Positions 43,959 through 44,061 of a stretch of DNA of 44,061 bases are shown piece after piece (within the stretch, counting starts at the first letter, position 1; the number at the start of each line of letters is the position of its first letter). Location: contig NZ_LDJL01000010.1 in NCBI RefSeq assembly GCF_001431405.1, positions 1-44,061 on the forward strand, read 5' to 3'. Origin of the DNA: Pseudoxanthomonas dokdonensis (lineage in GTDB: Bacteria > Pseudomonadota > Gammaproteobacteria > Xanthomonadales > Xanthomonadaceae). The position numbers and the translations under genes were made by a program. The notes below the pieces were generated by a model. That model saw only the letters and a list, made by a program, of their open reading frames with translations, was not told where the DNA came from and did no database searches.

Positions 43959-44061
43959 GGGGCGCTTGGCGAGTAGGCCTGGGTTAGTTTTGGGTTGTCG
44001 GTTGGGGGCACTCAACTGCAGCGGTGCGGATGCTTGGCTTCAAGACTGCGGAGAGCGTGTT
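43959..44061. other. Non-coding sequence at the right window edge
   Basis: The last 103 bases after priA are GT-rich, and I see no gene, terminator or RNA in them. Confidence 0.5.

Overview
The window is a high-GC chromosomal segment that most likely comes from a gammaproteobacterium of the Xanthomonadaceae/Lysobacteraceae. The grounds are an RpoD that begins [13 protein letters not shown], the gene order dprA-smg-GYF_2/RDD genes-topA-tsaC, an opgD-opgH pair, and attC sites of the short Xanthomonas type at the left edge. The genus cannot be fixed from sequence alone.

Left edge (1-3201): the distal part of a chromosomal integron cassette array. Four attC sites of about 60 bp are visible, one of them split by an IS3-family element. 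In three cases a cassette can be delimited exactly, because the first bases after one attC core are the reverse complement of the core that ends the same cassette. The cassettes hold a probably non-coding segment, a small DUF6959-like protein, an unrecognised 272-residue protein and a small membrane protein. The integrase is not in the window. The array stops without a final attC just before a tRNA-Ile2(CAU) gene (3292-3367, minus).

Core chromosome (3368-24879): opgD-opgH (osmoregulated periplasmic glucan synthesis), rpoD, dtd, a lipid A acyltransferase, a bPH2 membrane-protein pair (YdbS/YdbT type), and a lipopolysaccharide/glycan cluster in mixed orientations (CDP-glycerol-transferase-like, WaaE-like GT2, GT4, ArnT-like GT83, O-antigen-ligase-like). 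Then come rsmB-fmt-def on the minus strand, diverging from a LysM protein, dprA and smg on the plus strand. This is the widespread translation-start and DNA-processing neighbourhood.

Middle (25380-33692): three tandem genes with an N-terminal GYF_2 (DUF4339) domain, one fused to a pilin-like segment and two to RDD membrane domains. After them come topA (with no cysteine and a lysine-rich tail), tsaC, a DUF1579-like exported protein and two tandem DUF4124 exported proteins.

Right part (33723-43958): an SDR oxidoreductase, a small lipoprotein, sppA, a MATE exporter, a DUF3667 protein, a DUF3106 protein overlapping an unusual sigma-like protein with a transmembrane segment, and priA. The 468-bp gap before priA is the longest non-coding stretch. 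It contains two perfect DnaA boxes in inverted orientation and a second, AT-rich inverted repeat.

Most genes are ordinary housekeeping. The parts most worth a second look are the cassette array with its split attC, the GYF_2 gene family, the sigma-like/transmembrane fusion and the DnaA-box palindrome upstream of priA.
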